A DNA stretch of 64,000 nucleotides from Rheinheimera pleomorphica (GTDB taxonomy: Bacteria; Pseudomonadota; Gammaproteobacteria; Enterobacterales; Alteromonadaceae), in the NCBI RefSeq assembly GCF_011634895.1, contig NZ_SIRR01000003.1, positions 248,001 through 312,000 on the forward strand, written 5' to 3'. Both the position numbers and the translations under genes were made by a program. Of the stretch, positions 61,214 to 64,000 are shown one piece after another. The notes below the pieces were generated by a model. It saw nothing but the letters and a program-made list of their open reading frames with translations. It did no database searches and was not told the DNA's origin. Within the stretch, counting starts at the first letter, position 1. Each line of letters begins with the position of its first letter.

Positions 61214-62961
61214 GCAGTAAACGTAAAGCACCCCAGGCTAAAGCCAGAACGGTTCCGTCGGTACTGGGCTGGCGTTTTGCTTTTGTACTGCTGAGTCTGG
61301 CGGCAGTATTTAGCGCCCTGGTAGCACGCGCTGCCTGGTTGCAGGTCGTCGAGCCCGATATGCTGGTAAGTCAGGGCGATATGCGTAGCCTGCGGGTTGA
61401 GGCCGATACTGTGCTGCGCGGCATGATACTGGACCGCAACGGTGAGGAGCTGGCCGTTAGCGTGCCGGTTGAAGCTATCTGGGCTGATCCTAAAGTGGTG
61501 ATCGAGCGTCATGCCGCTGCCGACGAGCGCCGCTGGCATGCACTAGCTGAGATCTTACGCCTGACACCGGCACAACTGCAAAACCGTATTGGCACTAACC
61601 CACAGCGGCGTTTTGTCTATTTGCAGCGCCAGGTGAATCCGGCGGTAGTCGATTATGTGAAAAAGCTGAAAATCCCCGGCATTTACTTCCGGCAGGAATC
61701 GCGGCGCTATTATCCGGCCGGTGAAGTCACCGCGCAGCTGCTGGGCTTTACCAATGTTGATGATGTCGGCGTTGAAGGCATTGAAAAACGTTTTGATGAG
61801 CTGTTAACCGGCACCGCCGGGCGTAAAGTGTTTCGTAAAGATGCCAAGGGCCGTGAAATTGAAGTGCTGGAGCGGGCGCAGGCGCGGGCACCGGACAATT
61901 TGCAGTTAAGTATTGATCAGCGCATTCAGTCTATTACTTATCGTGAGCTGAAAAAAGCCGTATTGTCGCACGGTGCCACCTCCGGTTCGGCCATCGTGGT
62001 GGATGTGCATAGCGGCGAAGTACTGGCAATGGTCAACAGCCCATCGTTTAACCCGAATAACCGGGGTAATGCACCGGCTTATTTGTTTCGCAACCGCGCC
62101 ATCACCGACACCTTTGAACCGGGGTCTACCATGAAGCCGCTGGCGGTACTCAGTGCGCTGGAATTTGGTGCCGCATCGTTAAATTCGACGGTCGATACGG
62201 CGCCGGGCTATATGCGTATCGGCGGCAGCTGGGTACGTGATGCCAATAACTACAAAGAGCTTGGCCTGACCGGCATTATTCAGAAATCGAGCAACATAGG
62301 TGTCAGTAAGCTGGTGTTATCGATGCCACACGAACATGTGCTTAGCCTGTATGGCAATATGGGGCTGGGTATCGACACCGGTATTGGCCTGCAGGGTGAA
62401 AGTAGCGGCATGTTAAGCCATCGCCGGCGCTGGTCAGACTTTGAACGTGCCACCTTATCTTTTGGTTATGGCCTGTCGGTGACTGCAGCGCAACTGGCGC
62501 GGGTGTACGCCACTATGGCCAATGGCGGTATCAGCCGGCCGCTGACCATTTTAAAGCATGGCGAAACCGGGGTTGGTGAACAAGTGCTGGACCGCCGTCA
62601 TGCCGCTGCGATGCTGGAAATGATGGAAGCGAACATTATGCCCGGCGGCACGGCAACCCGGGCGCAGGTGAAGGGCTATCGCGTGGGGGGTAAAACCGGT
62701 ACTGCGCGTAAGGCGGTAGCGGGTGGCTACGGTGAAGACTATGTTGCCTCTTTTGCCGGCGTCGGCCCGGTGTCTGAGCCGCGTCTGGCCTGCGTGGTGG
62801 TCATTAACGAACCGGCCGGTGATTTTTACCATGGCGGCGAAATCGCGGCCCCGGTGTTTGCCAATATCATGGGCGCAACCATGCAGCTGCTAAACCTGAC
62901 GCCAGACGCGTCAAGCCAGCCTATGCTGTCCGCGGTAGCAGGAGGTCGTAATGCTGGTTAA
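61210..62961 (+). CDS. ftsI: Peptidoglycan transpeptidase FtsI (PBP3)
   Basis: A 583-residue septal transpeptidase. A short cytoplasmic start and one membrane segment (about 18-38) precede a PBP dimerisation domain (60-200) and the transpeptidase domain: SxxK in EPGSTMKP, SxN in SSNIGVSKL and KTG in GGKTGTARK. Length matches E. coli FtsI (588). It works with FtsW at the septum. The murE start overlaps its 3' end by 11 bp. Confidence 0.96.
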   Translation: MSSKRKAPQAKARTVPSVLGWRFAFVLLSLAAVFSALVARAAWLQVVEPDMLVSQGDMRSLRVEADTVLRGMILDRNGEELAVSVPVEAIWADPKVVIERHAAADERRWHALAEILRLTPAQLQNRIGTNPQRRFVYLQRQVNPAVVDYVKKLKIPGIYFRQESRRYYPAGEVTAQLLGFTNVDDVGVEGIEKRFDELLTGTAGRKVFRKDAKGREIEVLERAQARAPDNLQLSIDQRIQSITYRELKKAVLSHGATSGSAIVVDVHSGEVLAMVNSPSFNPNNRGNAPAYLFRNRAITDTFEPGSTMKPLAVLSALEFGAASLNSTVDTAPGYMRIGGSWVRDANNYKELGLTGIIQKSSNIGVSKLVLSMPHEHVLSLYGNMGLGIDTGIGLQGESSGMLSHRRRWSDFERATLSFGYGLSVTAAQLARVYATMANGGISRPLTILKHGETGVGEQVLDRRHAAAMLEMMEANIMPGGTATRAQVKGYRVGGKTGTARKAVAGGYGEDYVASFAGVGPVSEPRLACVVVINEPAGDFYHGGEIAAPVFANIMGATMQLLNLTPDASSQPMLSAVAGGRNAG

Positions 62962-64000
62962 CGCTAAAGACTGGTTATCGCTGTATGCCAGCAATCTACC
63001 GGATTGCCCGTTGCAACAATTGCAGCTGGATAGCCGTAAAGTCGCGCCGGGCGATGTGTTTTTAGCTATTCCCGGTGTGCAGCAACATGGTAAGCAGTTT
63101 ATCCAGCAAGCGCTGACACAGGGCGCGGCTTTGGTGCTGACGGATGAAGGACAGTACAGCGATGTGCGGGTACTGGTGCTGCCAGAGTTAATGCAGCTGT
63201 TGCCTGCACTGGTGGCCAACTTTTACCAACAGCCAGCGCGTAAACTGCAGCTGGTTGGTATTACTGGTACTAATGGTAAATCCAGTACGGCGTTTTTTGT
63301 TAATCAGCTGGTTGAGCAGTTGCAGCAAAAAGCGGCAGTGATCGGCACTTTGGGTTATGGCCCGTGCCGCCAGCTAACCCCCTTGCCAAATACGACACCG
63401 CATTATGTCGATATTCAGCGCATTCTGGCGCAGTCTGTGGCAGAGCAAACGCAGTTGGTGGCGATGGAAGTGTCGTCGCATGCCTTAGTGCAGCAGCGGG
63501 TGGCAGGTATCTTGTTTGATGTCGCTATTTTTACCAACCTGACCCGCGATCACCTCGATTATCACGGCTCCATGGCGGAATACGGTGCTGCTAAAGCCTT
63601 GTTGTTTACGCCGCAGCTTAGCCGCGCTGCCGTTATTAATGTATCGGATGAGTTTGGCCGTAAATTGGCGGCGCAGTGTCAACTGCCGGTATGGGCTTAT
63701 GGTAAGGCTGAGGATTGTCAGGGCTTTAACCGCTATCTGGCGTATTCCGCTGTCGTGGCAGGCGCTGATGGTTATCAGCTGCAGCTGAGCAGTCACCTGG
63801 GCAATCATAGCCTGTATTTGCCACTGCTTGGCGAGTTTAATATTCAGAATGTGCTGGCGGCACTGACCGGTTTACTGGCGCTGGGGTATGCTCTGGACAG
63901 CTTAGTGCAGGCTTGTGCAGCACTGCAGGCGGTGCCTGGGCGAATGGAGCAATTTAGCTTTGCCCGTCAATTTACCGCCGTGGTGGACTATGCCCACACA
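62951..64000 (+). CDS. murE: UDP-MurNAc-tripeptide synthetase MurE, 3' end outside window
   Basis: The first 350 residues of MurE, which adds the third amino acid (meso-diaminopimelate in Gram-negatives) to UDP-MurNAc-L-Ala-D-Glu in the cytoplasm. Visible: the N-terminal uridine-binding part LDSRKVAPGDVFLAIPG, ATP-binding GITGTNGKSS, TTPHYVDI, MEVSSHAL, and NLTRDHLDYHG. The meso-DAP selecting motif near the C-terminus lies beyond the window. A GGAGG site is 5 nt before the ATG, within ftsI. Confidence 0.95.
   Translation, partial: MLVNAKDWLSLYASNLPDCPLQQLQLDSRKVAPGDVFLAIPGVQQHGKQFIQQALTQGAALVLTDEGQYSDVRVLVLPELMQLLPALVANFYQQPARKLQLVGITGTNGKSSTAFFVNQLVEQLQQKAAVIGTLGYGPCRQLTPLPNTTPHYVDIQRILAQSVAEQTQLVAMEVSSHALVQQRVAGILFDVAIFTNLTRDHLDYHGSMAEYGAAKALLFTPQLSRAAVINVSDEFGRKLAAQCQLPVWAYGKAEDCQGFNRYLAYSAVVAGADGYQLQLSSHLGNHSLYLPLLGEFNIQNVLAALTGLLALGYALDSLVQACAALQAVPGRMEQFSFARQFTAVVDYAHT

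Overview
The window is chromosomal DNA of a gammaproteobacterium. The blocks lpoA-yraN-diaA-dolP / rsmI-rnpB and mraZ-rsmH-ftsL-ftsI-murE, together with gor, prlC, rsmJ, waaA and recQ, fit the Alteromonadales/Chromatiaceae group (Rheinheimera/Alishewanella-like). That assignment is inferred from gene content and style and was not tested by a search. Coding density is high. I see no rRNA, tRNA, CRISPR array, prophage or intact insertion sequence.

Layout. 1-3.9 kb: end of an HD-GYP response regulator, a secreted SMP-30 lactonase-like protein and a PhoD-like phosphatase. 3.9-5.6 kb: an AT-rich island with an AHH-nuclease toxin and an overlapping probable immunity gene. 5.8-12.6 kb: housekeeping and stress genes (gor, prlC, a Tag-like glycosylase, rsmJ, peroxiredoxin). 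12.7-16.9 kb: LPS core genes, two glycosyltransferases divergent from a single-ORF fusion of Kdo transferase (WaaA) and Kdo kinase (KdkA). 17-26.3 kb: Sel1-repeat protein, secreted subtilisin, BaiN-like flavoprotein, DUF4862 protein and S9 peptidase. 26.4-33.6 kb: CBS protein, then a cyanide-insensitive-type bd oxidase operon (34-aa membrane protein, cydA, cydB, DUF2474 protein) divergent from a membrane histidine kinase and an NtrC-type sigma-54 activator. 34.7-39.2 kb: a tight five-gene minus-strand cluster of LPP20/CsgG-like envelope proteins with an MltC-like lytic transglycosylase. 39.4-47.2 kb: Cys-cluster protein, GGDEF/EAL protein, cytochrome c, recQ, rarD, DUF599. 47.2-51.9 kb: dolP-diaA-yraN-lpoA, divergent rsmI and rnpB. 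51.9-59.1 kb: cupredoxin-like protein, TonB-dependent receptor, NlpC/P60 peptidase, dipeptide epimerase and RpiR/MurR regulator. 59.4-64 kb: start of the dcw cluster, with murE cut by the window end.

How the genes work together. Three modules stand out. (1) The bd oxidase operon has a sequence matching a sigma-54 -24/-12 element. About 98 and 133 bp upstream of the predicted start lie two near-identical palindromes, TGTAAAC-N3-GTTTACR. The divergent kinase/activator pair is the natural regulator. (2) The NlpC/P60 peptidase, Ala-Glu epimerase and RpiR regulator form a probable peptidoglycan-peptide salvage locus. It lies between rnpB and mraZ, which are commonly adjacent in relatives, and one similar palindrome precedes both the peptidase operon and the regulator. 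(3) The LPP20/CsgG-like/transglycosylase cluster looks like an envelope assembly unit of unknown function.
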